This document shows, in pieces, positions 36,107 through 47,891 of a stretch of DNA of 64,000 bases (position 1 is the stretch's first letter; every line of letters begins with the position of its first letter). The stretch spans positions 371,630-435,629 of the forward strand of contig JAJVDF010000855.1 of assembly GCA_022410635.1 (NCBI GenBank). The letters run 5' to 3'. The DNA comes from Tretioscincus oriximinensis (taxonomy: Eukaryota; Chordata; Lepidosauria; Squamata; Gymnophthalmidae). The notes beneath the pieces are model-generated. The model was not told the DNA's origin. It searched no databases and worked only from the letters and a program-made list of their open reading frames with translations. The position numbers and the translations under genes were made by a program.

Positions 36107-36728
36107 AGGGTAACAGACGGTGTGCTTTCACATGTAAAAGCTTTTGGCTTCAGTCTTCTCCAAAGCAAAGAATAAAAGTAAATTAATAAAAGTAAGCAAT
36201 CAACCAAAATACATTTCAAAAGAGAAACTGGATACATTAGAAACTCACTTCCCACACCCTAGTCATGGGGCAGTTCTGTTCTCTCTTTCACCATCCCATA
36301 GAAACATCAGCATTTCCTTTCCATACTTTCCATAATTTTTCCAGAACTATTCTGTCATGGATGAGAGACTAGGAAATGTCCCTCAAAGCTGTAGCAGTGG
36401 ATCTGGCTAAGATAGAACAGACTTCATAAGAAACTGAGTATAGGAGGTGACAAAGGAGATATATTAATGTGGTATGGGGATTAACTAGGTGAGAAAAACA
36501 GCTATAGTACAGAAAGTTAATCCTCTTAAGTGGAGGAACGTTCTTGGAGGAAACTCATAAAGCTGGGCAAATAAGCATCAATCAAATATGAAGAAAACAC
36601 CCTGTGCTGGAAATTTCCCAAAATTTTTGCAGACATGAGGCCTGTGCTTCTAGAGACCAATGCTTGTATACTTTTATATAAAAATATATTATGCCAATTA
36701 ATATATTCCTAATAGAGAACCCCGACAA

Positions 36729-36968
36729 GCCAGTTTGGTGTAGTGGTTGAGTGTTGGACTCATATCTGTTAGTCTCCCAGTTTGATTCCCCACTCTACCA
36801 GCTGGGTAACCTTGGGCCAGTCACAGTTCTTTGAGCTCTCTCAGCCCCACCTACTCCACAGGGTGTCTCTTGTGGAGAAAGCAGCAAAAGCTATGTACGC
36901 CGCCCTATGGTTGGCCNCCCTGAGATCTTCGGGTATAGGGCGGGATATAAGTACAAATAAATAAATAA
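36729..36968 (+). repeat. tRNA-derived SINE, family 1
   Basis: Head gccagtttggtgtagtggtt, middle agctgggtaaccttgggcca, tail gggcgggatataagtacaaa and (TAAA)n. It has a small deletion after cccactc. Confidence 0.85.
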
Positions 36969-38279
36969 AGAGTCTTGAAGTACCTAAGATATTACTTCAC
37001 TGCTCTTCAGACATCCAGTTACTTAGAATGCAGACTCAGGAGTGGGGCAGAAGGAAGTGTAAGTCCTGTTATCTTGTGTTGAAGCAGATCAATTGTAAGC
37101 AGAGTTGATGAATCAAGGATATTTATGAAGAANGGAACTCAATAGATATAGTTGCCTAGTGTTTGATGTGTAGGTAATTGCCATAAGGAATGCCACTTTT
37201 CAAGAAATCTAGCACACATAAATATATTTCCTATTTGGTCTAGGAAATGCCCTTCAGAGACCTCTTTACCAAACTCATTTTGGTAAGGAAGATGACTGGT
37301 GTTTGTTTAAGAGTGGTGCTAACCCATTAAACTGCTTCATGATGGTACTGGGTGGGATGAAGGCCCAAATAACCTTTTTCTGCAAGAAACCCAAACGTGG
37401 TACTCTAGACTCAAGTGGAGATAATCTGTTGATTTTAGCCCATTAGTTGGATGCCTTCTGGGATGTATATTATAACTTTCAGATCCAGTTGCACGTTTTA
37501 GAGAAATGAAGGTGATAATTGATTCTGAAATATCTGCCTGTCTCAATTTCTGCCTTTGAACTTTGAACAGGCACCGAGTTTAATATGCTCTCTGTGTGTC
37601 TTTCTTTGGAAACTGACAAAAAAATCTAAGGAAGAGTGTGATAGTGGGGAATCCCATGACTAAGAATGTAATAGTGCATCTTTTCCCANTGCCAGAACCC
37701 CTTGGTTAACTACCAGTCCACCATTCCCAGGATCTATTGTTATGCCTGGTTCTAAAAAATACAATAATTAAGGAACTACTCAGCTGCAGGGATGCGATAT
37801 TTGCTAACAGAATCCTCTGTGTTCTTTCCTTCCTGCATATGTAGAGATGTGATAGTGTTTTTCTGTAATCTGCATCAAATAGCAGCATGCAAATAATTCA
37901 GAAGAAGGCCCAATGCAGAACTAAAATATATTTTGTTTTCTCCCATTCCTATAGCAAAGAAGTTTTAATTTTTCCCATATACATTCTTGGATCTTCATGC
38001 AATGTAAATAGCATTGCTATTAAAAAAAAACAGGTCAAAACGATGCAGCTTTAATTGATATGAAAAGGTACAGCTTACAATGCCAATGACGTCTGCTGGA
38101 ATTCCCTTTTTTACCACACTTTATGGGTTCTCTATAAAACTCTTAGTGTAAAAACCAAAAACAAAAGGTATATTGAAAAGTAAGAAAAGGCAAAATACTT
38201 TAACATGAAAATAAACCAAATGTCACACATAATTCAAAAGCATGATCTAACTAAAAATGTCTCTTCTGTATTTTCTTAG

Positions 38280-38359
38280 TCTTGGAAGAATTTCAACAAA
38301 CAACTGTTCCAAGNTATGGATCAGTATCTGGCTACCAAACATTACATTCTCCAGAATGG
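38280..38359 (+). CDS. ANO6: ANO6 coding exon 2
   Basis: With the last base of exon 1 it gives 27 codons: VLEEFQQTTVP, then YGSVSGYQTLHSPEW. The human counterpart has VLENLGQTIVP and ends in PEF. The acceptor is ttttcttag|TC and the donor is TGG|gtaggc (phase 0). Base 38314 is N, so that codon (AGN) is Ser or Arg. This part of the cytosolic N-terminus is poorly conserved among anoctamins. Confidence 0.85.
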
Positions 38360-39053
38360 GTAGGCCTCTTTGTTTTTATATACNTATGTTTTGATTTTTT
38401 AAAAGTACTATAGTTGGATTAAACAATACCCTATTGATCTGACAAAGCACCACAAATACATATGTCTTCAGACAAAAAATCAGAATTGCTACTGTATATT
38501 TTTATAACTGAACTGTTAATATTCTTTATATCACACATACTGCAGAATAAGTGGTACTTAAAAATTAAATTTAAATTACTAATGCAAGCATCTCTGTAAT
38601 TAATTATTTGCCCAAAGACAAGAAACAAATATTTCCAGTTGATTCATTGCTCTAGTCTCCATTAGATTACATGCAAAAGCAAACAAGCAAGATGGCTTTT
38701 TAATTCATCTGTACAAAGTAAATCTTCATGTCCTTCATTCACCAGTATTTCTAAGATCTGCAAGCAGAAGACTTATATATACTTTATTTAACCTCAATGA
38801 ACCACTCAGCTGTGGTGGAAGCCTTATAAAGCAATTGCCAATTATAACGTGTTGGTTTTAAAGGCTGCTAATTGATGTATCTTGCGCTTCTCAACAATTT
38901 TACTGCAAGAGTTTATTAAGTTAATTATCTCTATACATGTTTTATTTAAACTTAATGCNGTTATATATTGAGTTCAATATACTGCAATAGATCTGCAGTA
39001 GTTCAAAATCAGCGTAAGAGTTGTATAAGACAGATATAATATGTTGTTCACAG
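38360..39053 (+). other. ANO6: ANO6 intron 2
   Basis: Short intron, gtaggc...ttcacag. No repeat is evident. The part at 38800-38960 is AT-rich with several TAAT cores (see findings). Confidence 0.8.
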
Positions 39054-39182
39054 GTTGAGTTCAATCAAAAACCTGACTCTCTATACTTTAACGATGGACG
39101 TAGAAGAATTGACTTTGTGCTAGTCTATGAAGAAGACAGAGAAAAGGAAAACTCTAAGAAGAGCTCTCGTAGAAAGAGAATG
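39054..39182 (+). CDS. ANO6: ANO6 coding exon 3
   Basis: Forty-three codons in phase 0: VEFNQKPDSLYFNDGRRRID, then FVLVYEEDREKENSKKSSRR and KRM. The FNDGRRRIDFVLVYE block is the signature start of the anoctamin dimerisation domain and matches human ANO6 almost exactly. The following basic/acidic linker varies between species. Acceptor ttcacag|GTT, donor ATG|gtatga. Confidence 0.93.
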
Positions 39183-39324
39183 GTATGAACAGTTTCTGAT
39201 TTATCCTCAGGATATTTCTTCTTGGTAATATCATTTCACTATGACAGCTGACCATGTATTGTAGTCTTGGTACTAATGTTCATCCCATTTTGCTGGTAGG
39301 AGTGACCATGAGGCATTTAGGTTC

Positions 39325-39459
39325 TGGTCACACACATATTTTAAACTGTCATCATTCCTGAAAAGTGGAGTAAATCTTGCGGGGAAAGCGGGAGGGTTTC
39401 TGGTTTTCACGGTCTAGCCTTTGAGGATTAAAGATGGTTTAAAAGCACATGTGTGGCCA
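39325..39459. mobile_element. Foldback element, family C (copy 2)
   Basis: Terminal inverted repeats: tggtcacacacatattttaa on the left and, in reverse from the right, tggccacacatgtgctttta followed by aaccatc. The length is 135 bp. It is related to 9911-10020. Confidence 0.6.
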
Positions 39460-39540
39460 AGCCTTTGGTACTAGAAATAAGATGNTAACGGGTAAAGGAA
39501 TCATGACATCACCCCTGCCTGTTTGCACTATAACCAAGAG

Positions 39541-40590
39541 TAATAAGAACATAAGAACATAAGAAGAGCCATACTGGATCAGGCCACAGCCCATCAAGTC
39601 CAGCATTCTGTGTCACACAGAGGCCCACCAGATGCACCTGGGCAGTCCGAACAGAGGAAAGCAAAATATGCNCCTGTTCATGACTCCCTGCAAATGGTAT
39701 TTCAGGAGTCCTGCCTGTTGCTCCGTCCCAGAGGCAACATCCAGACATCCATCCTAGTATCCATTTATACCTTTGGTGTCCATAAACCTGTCTAGTCCTG
39801 TCTTGAAACTATCCAAGCTACCACTACCTCTTCAGGAAGTGAATTCCACAGGCTGATGACCCTCTGCATGAAAAAATACTTTCCTTTGTCTGTTCTCACT
39901 TTTCTACCCAACAGTTTTAAGGAGTGTCCGCTGGTCCTTGTGTTGTGTGATAGAGAAAACATTTTTTCTCTATTCANCCTGTCGATCCCATGCATGATTT
40001 TTTACACTTCAATCAGATCACCCCTCAAACGTCTCCTTTCAAGGCTGAAGAGGCCCAAACGTTGCAGCCTTACTTCGTAAGGGAGGTGCTCCAGACCCTT
40101 GATCATTTTTGTTGCCCTTTTCTGCACCTTCTCCAGTTCCAAAATATCTCTCTTGGGATGTGGTGACCAGAATTGAACACAGTATTCCAAATGTGGCCTC
40201 ACCACAGATTTATAAAGAGGCAAAACAACATTTGCTGACTTGTTTTTGATTCCTTTCCTAATTATCCCCAACATGGAATTTGCCTTTTTTGCTGCTATTG
40301 CACACTGGGTTGACATTTTCATTGAATTGTCCACTAACACCCCAAGATCCTTTTCTTGCTCGGTCACAGAAAGCTTGGTTCCCATCAGGTGGTAGGAGTA
40401 TTTTGGGTTCTTTGCCCCAATATGCATAACCTTGCACTTGCTTAAGTTGAAGTGCATTTGCCACTTTGATGCCCACTCACCCAATTTCAANAAATCACTC
40501 TGGAGTGCCTTACAATCATTTTCAGTTTTCACTANCCTGAACNGTTTAGTGTCGTCAGCAAACTTGGCTACTTCACTATTTACCTCGGCA
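39541..40590 (-). pseudogene. CR1 LINE fragment, reverse transcriptase C-terminal half
   Basis: The minus strand encodes SEVAKFADDTK, with FADD the catalytic box of the reverse transcriptase, then WQMHFNLSKCKVMHIG, EKDLGVLVDNSMKMS, ANVVLPLYKSVVRPHLEYC and ATKMIKGLEHLPYE. The 3' UTR follows at lower coordinates and ends in the agaacataag tail. It is 5'-truncated just upstream of the FADD box and has N bases and a frame break. It is the best-preserved CR1 here. Confidence 0.9.
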
Positions 40591-41296
40591 TAATGACTTG
40601 CACAACCACTATATAAGCAGATGGGTCTGTGTAAGAATTCCCAGCACAGCATATATTGAAACAGAAATATCTTAATATTCACATGGAATGGGCCAAACAG
40701 GACAAAATTAGATCAGGAAGAAAAACACAAGCAGATTACTGGAGTCAGAAATGTATTTATGTAACAAGCTTAAAAATCCAAATAGAAAACTAACTCGGTT
40801 TAATACAAAAACAATATGAAACTTCCTTTTCAATTTTAAATGGAATGAACATTTCCTGCTTGAAATGGCTAGAGTCACACCAACCACATAATGGTTTCTG
40901 CCAATCCAAGGTGAGATTATATTTGAAATATGCTTTAGTGTTCAGCATTTCTGTCATATTCCATGGCTATCCCTTGGATCTTCAGGTTAGAGTATAAGCA
41001 TAAGTAAACAAACATCTCAAAATTGTCCAGGTAATCCCTATCAGGCCCCTTTTCACAGCATGCTTTAGCCTAATTTGAGAAGAAAGGAGACAGTATTTGC
41101 ATTAGGTTCCGTTTTCTTCTTCTCTTCAAATTACTTTTTAGCCCCACTGTTAACTGTGGGACCAGTAATTTAGAATATTTTAGGGTGATAATGTGCTAAA
41201 CTGTATTGTCATAAATAAAAGTAAACCTGGAAAGATCTTTGTGCATGTTTGTCAGTGGTAAGAAAAAGGTTACCATTTTTCAATTACTTTTGACAG

Positions 41297-41356
41297 AGGC
41301 AGGCATACGAATCTAATCTGATAAACCGTGGTTTGCAGCTTGAAGCAACAAGATCG
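41297..41356 (+). CDS. ANO6: ANO6 coding exon 4
   Basis: Twenty codons, phase 0: RQAYESNLINRGLQLEATRS. Human ANO6 has RQAYESNLICHGLQLEATRS. Acceptor tttgacag|AGG, donor TCG|gtgagt. It belongs to the N-terminal cytosolic domain. Confidence 0.93.
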
Positions 41357-42477
41357 GTGAGTGTATTTCTCTTTGTACTTTAGAAAAAGTGGAGAATAGT
41401 TTCAGCTACAGGAAGAAAATGAATTTCTGTGAAGGTTCTCCCTCCCACACCTTGTTGCCTTTAAGGTGTAGGAGAGAAGAATAAAATCTCACCTTTTTAG
41501 ATTTATTTCTCTTTTTGAGACATTTGTTAATGAATTGTTTTGTCGGCTTATGTGCATGAAAATAGAGCTGACTGCTCTGGAGAATATGTTTTACATATTG
41601 CGAAAAAGGAAAATGAAGGAAAATGCCAGGCAATTCCACCGTGACTGTTCTTTCTTTTATTAGAATGTTTGGACACAATTTTCAATGTTTTATGCACGCA
41701 GATTCCCTTGTTATCTAGTTCTTTTATAAAAATTATCCAAAGTGATAGGTCTGTACAGAGATCCCCTTTACTATTGCAATCCCATATAAGCAAATTTATT
41801 GTTTGCACCCATGTTATATAATATGCACAGTTTTTGTATATTGCAGAGTTTATTGCAAGTATTAATGTTTTTCTGAAGCACATCTTAGCACATCTTCACT
41901 AATGCTTCTGCACAGGTTTCTGTAGCATTGATTATACCTTTTTAAAAATTATGACATAAAAATTGCAGAACTTGGTTACGTATGCTCTGTATTATTTTCT
42001 GTATTCATCCACACATACTGCTGAATTGAATAAACTGAAAAATGCAGAATTATTTCTCTCTACAATGGCACATTTCATAACTCCTGTATCAACTCCCACA
42101 TGTTTTACATCAGGGACAATCAAGGTTAGATGAATATATTACACGAGAGAGTGAGCACAAGATTAAATCAAGGGTTTTACTCTGCCTGGTCATATTTATG
42201 AGGCATTTGTCAGTTTGATGTTCATCAGTCAAAACACTTTGAACGTTTCCACCTTGTTTGCACAGGTAAATTTATGGATGGAGCTGGTGACGTGAATCGT
42301 TGTTGTTCTTTTTACACAGTTTTGGCCCTGAAATGTTTGGCAAATATCTCCATTGTACTGAAATATCATCTCCCTTTCGGCAAGACATAACTACAGTAGT
42401 GCTTAGATTCACAGCATCTTTTCAAAGGCGATAGCTCTGGAATTAAAGCCTCCAAATAGTCAAAAGTACTTCTACAT

Positions 42478-42590
42478 CCAAACATCATGTATTTATTCCT
42501 CTATAGTTGGATAGTCTGAAATAAAGCATGGACATTCCAAAATAAAGATTATGATTGATTCTGGAATATCCAAGTAAGATTATGAGATTC
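42478..42590. mobile_element. Hairpin element, family D (partial)
   Basis: Phrases tagttggatagtctgaaata and aagcatggacattccaaaat match the order of the palindromic copy at 45060-45205 (tagttggattccttggaata, aagcatggatattccagaat). Confidence 0.5.
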
Positions 42591-43258
42591 TTACATTTGG
42601 GGGTTGTCCTTGACTAATGCAGGCTTGATAGTGGCTGATGAGGCCAGTGTGGGATAGGCAAATCCAATCACATTGGCTAAAGGAAAAGCTCTTTTCTAGA
42701 CATGGAGCTTTAATAGTTTTCTGATTCTTGCGCCAAGGAGAAGACAGCCTTGTAGATAGTTTCTTTCCAGGCCCTGTGATTAGCAGATAGTGGTCAATAT
42801 GTAAGGGATTTTTTCAGAAGGTCCTTATATCCCTTCTTTGGTGCTGTCACAATTGGTTGTGCCAAATTCCCAAAAGGCAATGATCTTAAATCCTGGAGAG
42901 GGGCCTCCATCTAGCACAGCTGCTTTTTCATTTGCAGGTTCTCAATGCTGGTGACTTCTGACTGTTGAGCCATTACTGGTTGAAATCTCCAGGGAATCAC
43001 AAGTGATGACAGTAGATGTCCAGAGCCAGATTACCAAGTAGCCACATTACAAAGCACCAGCCTATGCACTCTTGCCTTTTAAGAGCCATGCAACAACAGA
43101 TCAAAATAATATTGATTGTTAGGAGACAATTATTATAAGGAGATGATCTGAAAGAGGCCCCTGAAATTTNGACCGCCTAGGGGCCTCCATTGGGTTTAAT
43201 CAGGCACTATAGTTGACCCATGTCTCAGACCCATACAAGAAAGTGGACAGAACCGTAC

Positions 43259-43330
43259 ACACTGATCTTCACTTTATTTATTTGCATTTCTATACCACCC
43301 TTTACTTGAAGGTCTCAGGGCAGTTAACAA
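43259..43330 (-). repeat. SINE/LINE tail fragment
   Basis: tttatttatttgcatttcta, taccaccctttacttgaagg and tctcagggcagttaac: the reverse complement of the tail at 24085-24148. Confidence 0.6.
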
Positions 43331-44564
43331 TAAAAAAACAAATTAGCATATTAAAACAACAACATNTGAAAATAGGGAAGGGACACAATCTAGCTCAACA
43401 TTAACACAAAACGAAGAGGAAACTTTCACCTGCTCTCAGCATCATGTAATTGACCTTTAGAAGCATCCTGTCTATTTCTTCAAACTTAAAGTGCCCATTT
43501 TAACAGTCATTGATACACCTGTCCTCCATCCACCCGTTTCTTAAAGCTGTCCAGGTTGGTTGCTGTCACATGCTTTGTGCTGATGCATGGATGTGTGCAT
43601 TCAAGTTCTAGACACTTTTTCTTTTCTATGCTTTTTCAACTATCTTTAAAATTGCCAGTAAANGTTACACCTCTGCTTCAAACAATCTCCAGTTCATCTT
43701 CAATCCTGAAGAATGGGATTTAACCTAAAAAAAACAGATTAAGCTCATTTTTCAAGAATTGGTTCTTTGCTGGAGTGTGAATATAAATAAAGAAATACCA
43801 AAGAATACATGTCTGCTGGGGTAGTAGGGATAGAAAGGGAGAGCTGGGGACCTCTGAATGTGGGCAAGCAAAGGAACCTTAGCCAGAAACATTATAAAGT
43901 CTCAGTACTTTTTTTTCCTACCCAGTGTGGCTAATTTGTATCATTGGTTTCTTTACGTTTGAGTTGCCTGTTACTTTGTTTTAATAAAACAGTTTTTGTG
44001 TTTTAAAAACAGAGAAGGCTTTATTAATAGGGAGAACATAGTAAAGCGGCTCATTCTGGTATCATTTTCAATCCTTAATTCTGATTTCTTCCTGAGGGAA
44101 GTGGTGGCAACCTACCTGAAGGTTTAAATCTCTATTACCAAACTATTTTAATATTCCTGTCTCAACTATCCTATCTATACACACACATAAATTTATTGAA
44201 TAAATGAAGGGTGGGACTAAAGGAGGCTTAAAAGTAAAGGTGTAAGCACTTCTTAGTAGGTAGTAGGAACAAAATCCTGGATATAGGATAGCCTTAAAAA
44301 CAGCAGCAATAACAACACAGGAGAGCTGTAATTTCAATGAATGTGCAAAAGAGGAAAATTTAGCAAATNCAGCTTATAATGCCTGCAACATTTGCTGAAA
44401 TTTCTTCTTTTATATACCCATTAAAGTTGCAGTTCTTCTGACCTGGCTTGTAAGAACGTCCAAATAACAGGCACCCTGTTAAGGTCCTGTGTGCAGTGAT
44501 TCTTGCTTGGTTTTAAAATCTGAAAATAAAAAAGTTTTACTGTCTATTTTTTTTTTCAATTTAG

Positions 44565-44843
44565 GTTTTGGATGGAAAACGTGTATTTGTGAAAGTTCAT
44601 GCACCTTGGGAACTGCTGTGCAGATATGCAGAAATCATGCACATCAAATTACCCCTGCAACCCAATGATCTGAAAATCCCAGTGTCTGCGTTTCATTGGA
44701 TCAGTAAATTTTTCAGTGTAGATGAAAATGTCATTAAACCAGAGCAGGAGTTCTTCACAGCTCCATTCGAAAATGATCGCTTGTCGGATTTTTACATGCA
44801 AGACAAAGAGACTTTCTTCAATCCAGCAACTAGGAGCCGAATA
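44565..44843 (+). CDS. ANO6: ANO6 coding exon 5
   Basis: Ninety-three codons in phase 0, the largest exon here. It starts VLDGKRVFVKVHAPWELLCR, continues YAEIMHIKLPLQPNDLK, then SVDENVIKPEQEFFTAPFEN and ends FFNPATRSRI. This is the core of the cytosolic dimerisation domain. KVHAPWE and the FFNPATRSRIV block are near-invariant in anoctamins. Compared with remembered human ANO6, the segment between NDLK and SVDE is three residues shorter. Acceptor caatttag|GTT, donor ATA|gtaagc. Confidence 0.95.
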
Positions 44844-45059
44844 GTAAGCATATCTTGTTTTTAAAAATGCACAAATTCTAGCTTTGTATGAGGTCTCTNG
44901 GCACAATCCCCAGAATCTACAATAGGGTTGGGGATCATGTTTTTCTGAAACTCTTAAGTTTCTCCTATCAGTCTAGAGAGACAATGGTAACCTGGAACAG
45001 TGGGTATTTCAGCATACTAGATGAGCAAGGTGGGTGGCATACTAGATGATGCAGTTTGA

Positions 45060-45205
45060 TGTTGCATCTAGACATCACTTATTCCACTATTATTAGTTGG
45101 ATTCCTTGGAATAAAGCATGGATATTCCAGAATAAAGCAGTCCAAGCAGTGCTTTATTGNAGAATAATCAGTTATAGTGGAATAAGTGACTTCTGAATGC
45201 AACAG
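45060..45205. mobile_element. Hairpin element, family D (palindromic copy)
   Basis: Left arm gcatctagacatcacttatt, ccactattattagttgg. Right arm in reverse gcattcagaagtcacttatt, ccactataactgatt. Inner parts pair through attccttggaataaagc and gctttattgnagaat, with N at 45160. The spacer is about 35 bases. Confidence 0.65.
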
Positions 45206-45359
45206 ACTGAATCAGCTTATCCAAAGTAAACTGCTAGTGTGCTAGATTGTCCAAGGTAGATGTGATTCGGAATAAGGTTGTTTTCTGTCTTCCTAAGACA
45301 ACTGTCTTTGATTACATAATTATTTAAGCTAACCTTGATTCACAGACACTAGCCTGTAG

Positions 45360-45475
45360 GGTGCATTCCGCGCTAAGCCTTGTTCTGCATTAGTCACATG
45401 CCAATGTGAACTATGGTAAACCCATTTAGGGTCAGTCATAATCTACATTGGCATGCTGTTGGCAGGTCTAAGGAA
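45360..45475. mobile_element. Hairpin MITE, family P (diverged)
   Basis: cacatgccaatgtgaactat faces ataatctacattggcatgct around cccatttagggtcag. The flanking gctaagccttgttctgcatt fits the outer arm. Confidence 0.5.
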
Positions 45476-45477
45476 GA

Positions 45478-45697
45478 AGCAGAAGCAGAAGAAGAGTTGG
45501 ATTTTATAACCTACTTTTCTCAACCTGAAGGGAATCAAAGTATTGTCTCCTGTTTTGTGATGTAGATGGGGCTGAGAGAGCTCTGAAGACTAGGCAACCA
45601 GGCAAAGTCACCCAGCTGGCTTTTTGTGGAGGAATGCAGAATCTAACTGGGAAGCTACCAGATAAGAGTCTGACACTGTAACCACTAAACCAGACTG
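45478..45697 (-). repeat. tRNA-derived SINE with CTT tail (family 3)
   Basis: In reverse: ccagtctggtttagtggtta, gactcttatctggtag, agctgggtgactttgcc, then gagctctctcagccccatct, gagaaaagtaggttataaaa and tccaactcttcttctgcttc. The head matches family 1 and the tail matches family 2, so it links the two designs. Confidence 0.75.
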
Positions 45698-45710
45698 GGT
45701 CTCAATGAGA

Positions 45711-45897
45711 TAAGAACATAAGAGGATCCCTGCTGAATCAGGCCGAAGTCCATCTAGCCCAGGATTCTGTCTCACACAGTGGCCCACCAATTGCACCTTG
45801 GCAGTCTGGAACAGAAGAAGGCAAAATCTTTAACTGTTCTCAATGCCCTGCAAATGGCATTTCAGGAATACTGCCTGTTGCTCCATCTCGGAGGCAG
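45711..45897 (-). repeat. CR1 LINE 3' end
   Basis: agataagaacataagaggat, ctgctgaatcaggccgaagt, gtggcccaccaattgcacct. It is the same variant as 12531 rather than 13594. Confidence 0.8.
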
Positions 45898-46753
45898 ATA
45901 GAGCCCAGGATAAAGCTCAGTACAGGAAGGGGTTAGATGTCCTATGTCTTTGTTTGCTGACAAATAACTTGAGTGTGGAGAATCCACTTTCAATTATGGA
46001 TAGAACCACTTAATTAGTGAAAAACAGTATTGACAGTTAAAATAAATTTCATCTGACAAAGCCTGTAAGTATTGACACCTACCATTTCTACTTAGTGACT
46101 TTCTACAATGTAAATGTTCCTGTGTTCCCAATTTTATTTAGAATATACTCACAAAACAGCTTAGCTAAATTATTCTATGAGCAAAAACTCTTTATCAAAA
46201 ATACAGTGTACNAAAAATAAAAACTAACACAAAAAATATTATGACAACAAAAGAGAGACCAACATTAGTAATGTTCCTATAATTGGATTAAGTCTAATTG
46301 CCGCTGGCTTTAAATGCGCTTGTTTTTTAACATTCTCTAACCTTTTCCAANGTTATTTTTAATAATAAAATGTCTTTAAGTATTTTAAATGTACATATTT
46401 ATGTTTCTGTCATGATCTTTGTATATCATATTTAGAAACTTCCAGCCTGGGGACGATTCACATGACATGCTCAGGGTAATGATAAAAGATAGAAGCAGGG
46501 CTAGGCAAAGGTTTGTGAGCTTAAGAAATGACCGTTTTTCTTTCAGGAAGTGCTGGATGAAAAGTAAAATTACTAAAATCCATATGAACAACATCCTTGC
46601 CAACCATATAAACAGGCACTATCAATACAAGAATGAGAACCAGTTTGGTTCCTCTGAATCCCATTAAATAATTCAGAGATATGAAAGGCAATATTACTAT
46701 CTAAATTTCACTCTTTCTGATCACCCCCACTAGTTTCCTGTGTGAGCTGCCAC

Positions 46754-46936
46754 CAGGGCCAAAATTAGGTAAAATATAGATGCCGGTAGCTCTAAGAATA
46801 TATTAATATTTTTTATTGCTTTTACTATTATAAAACCCAAAGTAGCTCAGGAAAGGGGGGAGTAAAATAAATAAAGTAAATAAATAAGTAAGTAAATTAC
46901 AGCCTATGGGCAAAATACAGCCTAAATCCAGCCCTG
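46754..46936. mobile_element. hAT-like MITE, family B (copy 2)
   Basis: Starts CAGGGCCAAAATTAGG and ends aatccagccctg, with terminal inverted repeats beginning CAGGGC. Flanked by GCTGCCAC (46746-46753) and GTTGCCAC (46937-46944), 7 of 8 identical. The interior matches 4987-5182 through attgcttttactattataaa, acccaaagtag and aagtaagtaaattacagcct. Confidence 0.8.
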
Positions 46937-47777
46937 GTTGCCACTTTTCAAACCTTATTTTGGTCAAACACTATACACTCCCAAATTCTTTTCCACACTG
47001 ACACGGTGACTCCCTTCATTGGAGCTTATTGACAGTCACATGGAAGAAGAAATGATTTGGAGTTTATGGCAATGCTGTGGTATGNAAAGATCAAAGCCAT
47101 AGTTCTGATCTACACTTTGCCCCTCACCTACTTCCTCTGCTACATGAATCATTATTGGTTATTTGTCTATTAAACGGTCCCTGGATTCCTAACTCCCAAG
47201 AGCATAGTCTTCAAATAATCTGGTTCTCTGGAGTATTTAAATATTCCTTTCTAAGGATTTGTAGTCTAAACTAATCTTCAAATAATTAATCCTTTGTAGG
47301 CTGATGTAGAGATCAGACATTTTTCACCCTCTGCTGAACACAGTTTGCAATATTTTGACATTTTAAAAATTGTTGCAGATTTGGTTGGATAATGAAGAAG
47401 GCAAGGTCATGAAAACACTTATGCAATAATTATCTGCATAGCACAGAGAACACTGCACTAGAAAAATAGGATACATATAATTAATATGTATTAACTACAT
47501 GCATGTTCTAGTTTGCAGGTTTTCAGGAATTGCCATTCATGCATTTCCAGATCTGCTTATAAGGCTGGAATCAAAGAGGCCTTTTTAATCTATCTTCAGG
47601 CTTGGGAATGGAACGAAACAAGAATAAAAAAAGTATTTTTACTGGTTTATTCCAGTTCTTCAGAATTGGAGCTGGGTTAAAAATACATATCTGACTACAG
47701 CTTGAATGAGAGAAGACTTAGAAACCTTTGCCATATTACAANGGTCAACTAAAGAGAGAACTCTGTGGATTTTTTAG

Positions 47778-47891
47778 GTTCACTTCATCCTTTGCCGTGG
47801 AGAATATGCTGTAAGAGATAATGTGAAAAAGTTTGGCATCAACAAACTTTTGGACTCTGGGATCTACAAAGCGGCTTTCCCACTCCATGAT
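47778..47891 (+). CDS. ANO6: ANO6 coding exon 6
   Basis: Thirty-eight codons, phase 0: VHFILCRGEYAVRDNVKKFG, INKLLDSGIYKAAFPLHD. The human counterpart is VYFILSRVKY... then KFGINRLVNSGIYKAAFPLHD. The GI..L..SGIYKAAFPLHD block is diagnostic of ANO6 within the family. Acceptor ttttttag|GTT, donor GAT|gtgagt. Confidence 0.95.

Larger units (their letters stand above)
15120..38279 (+). other. ANO6: ANO6 intron 1 (23.2 kb)
   Basis: The donor is gtgagc and the acceptor is tattttcttag. The first 450 bases remain GC-rich. Most of the intron is repeats, listed separately. I see no gene and no definable repeat in these stretches: 18021-20504, 20585-22240, 26216-27419, 28321-29989, 30636-32782, 33353-35829 and 36969-38279. 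The small open frames there have no recognisable domains. Confidence 0.85.
39183..41296 (+). other. ANO6: ANO6 intron 3
   Basis: Holds a family C foldback element (39325-39459) and a CR1 fragment (39541-40590). The remaining 700 bases show nothing further. Confidence 0.8.
41357..44564 (+). other. ANO6: ANO6 intron 4
   Basis: Includes a family D element (42478-42590) and a SINE/LINE tail fragment at 43259-43330 (minus). Nothing else is recognised. Confidence 0.75.
44844..47777 (+). other. ANO6: ANO6 intron 5
   Basis: Repeat-rich: a family D hairpin, a family P remnant, a minus-strand SINE, a CR1 3' end and a family B hAT MITE. Between 46945 and 47777 I see only a weak foldback-like phrase near 47600-47690. 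Confidence 0.8.
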
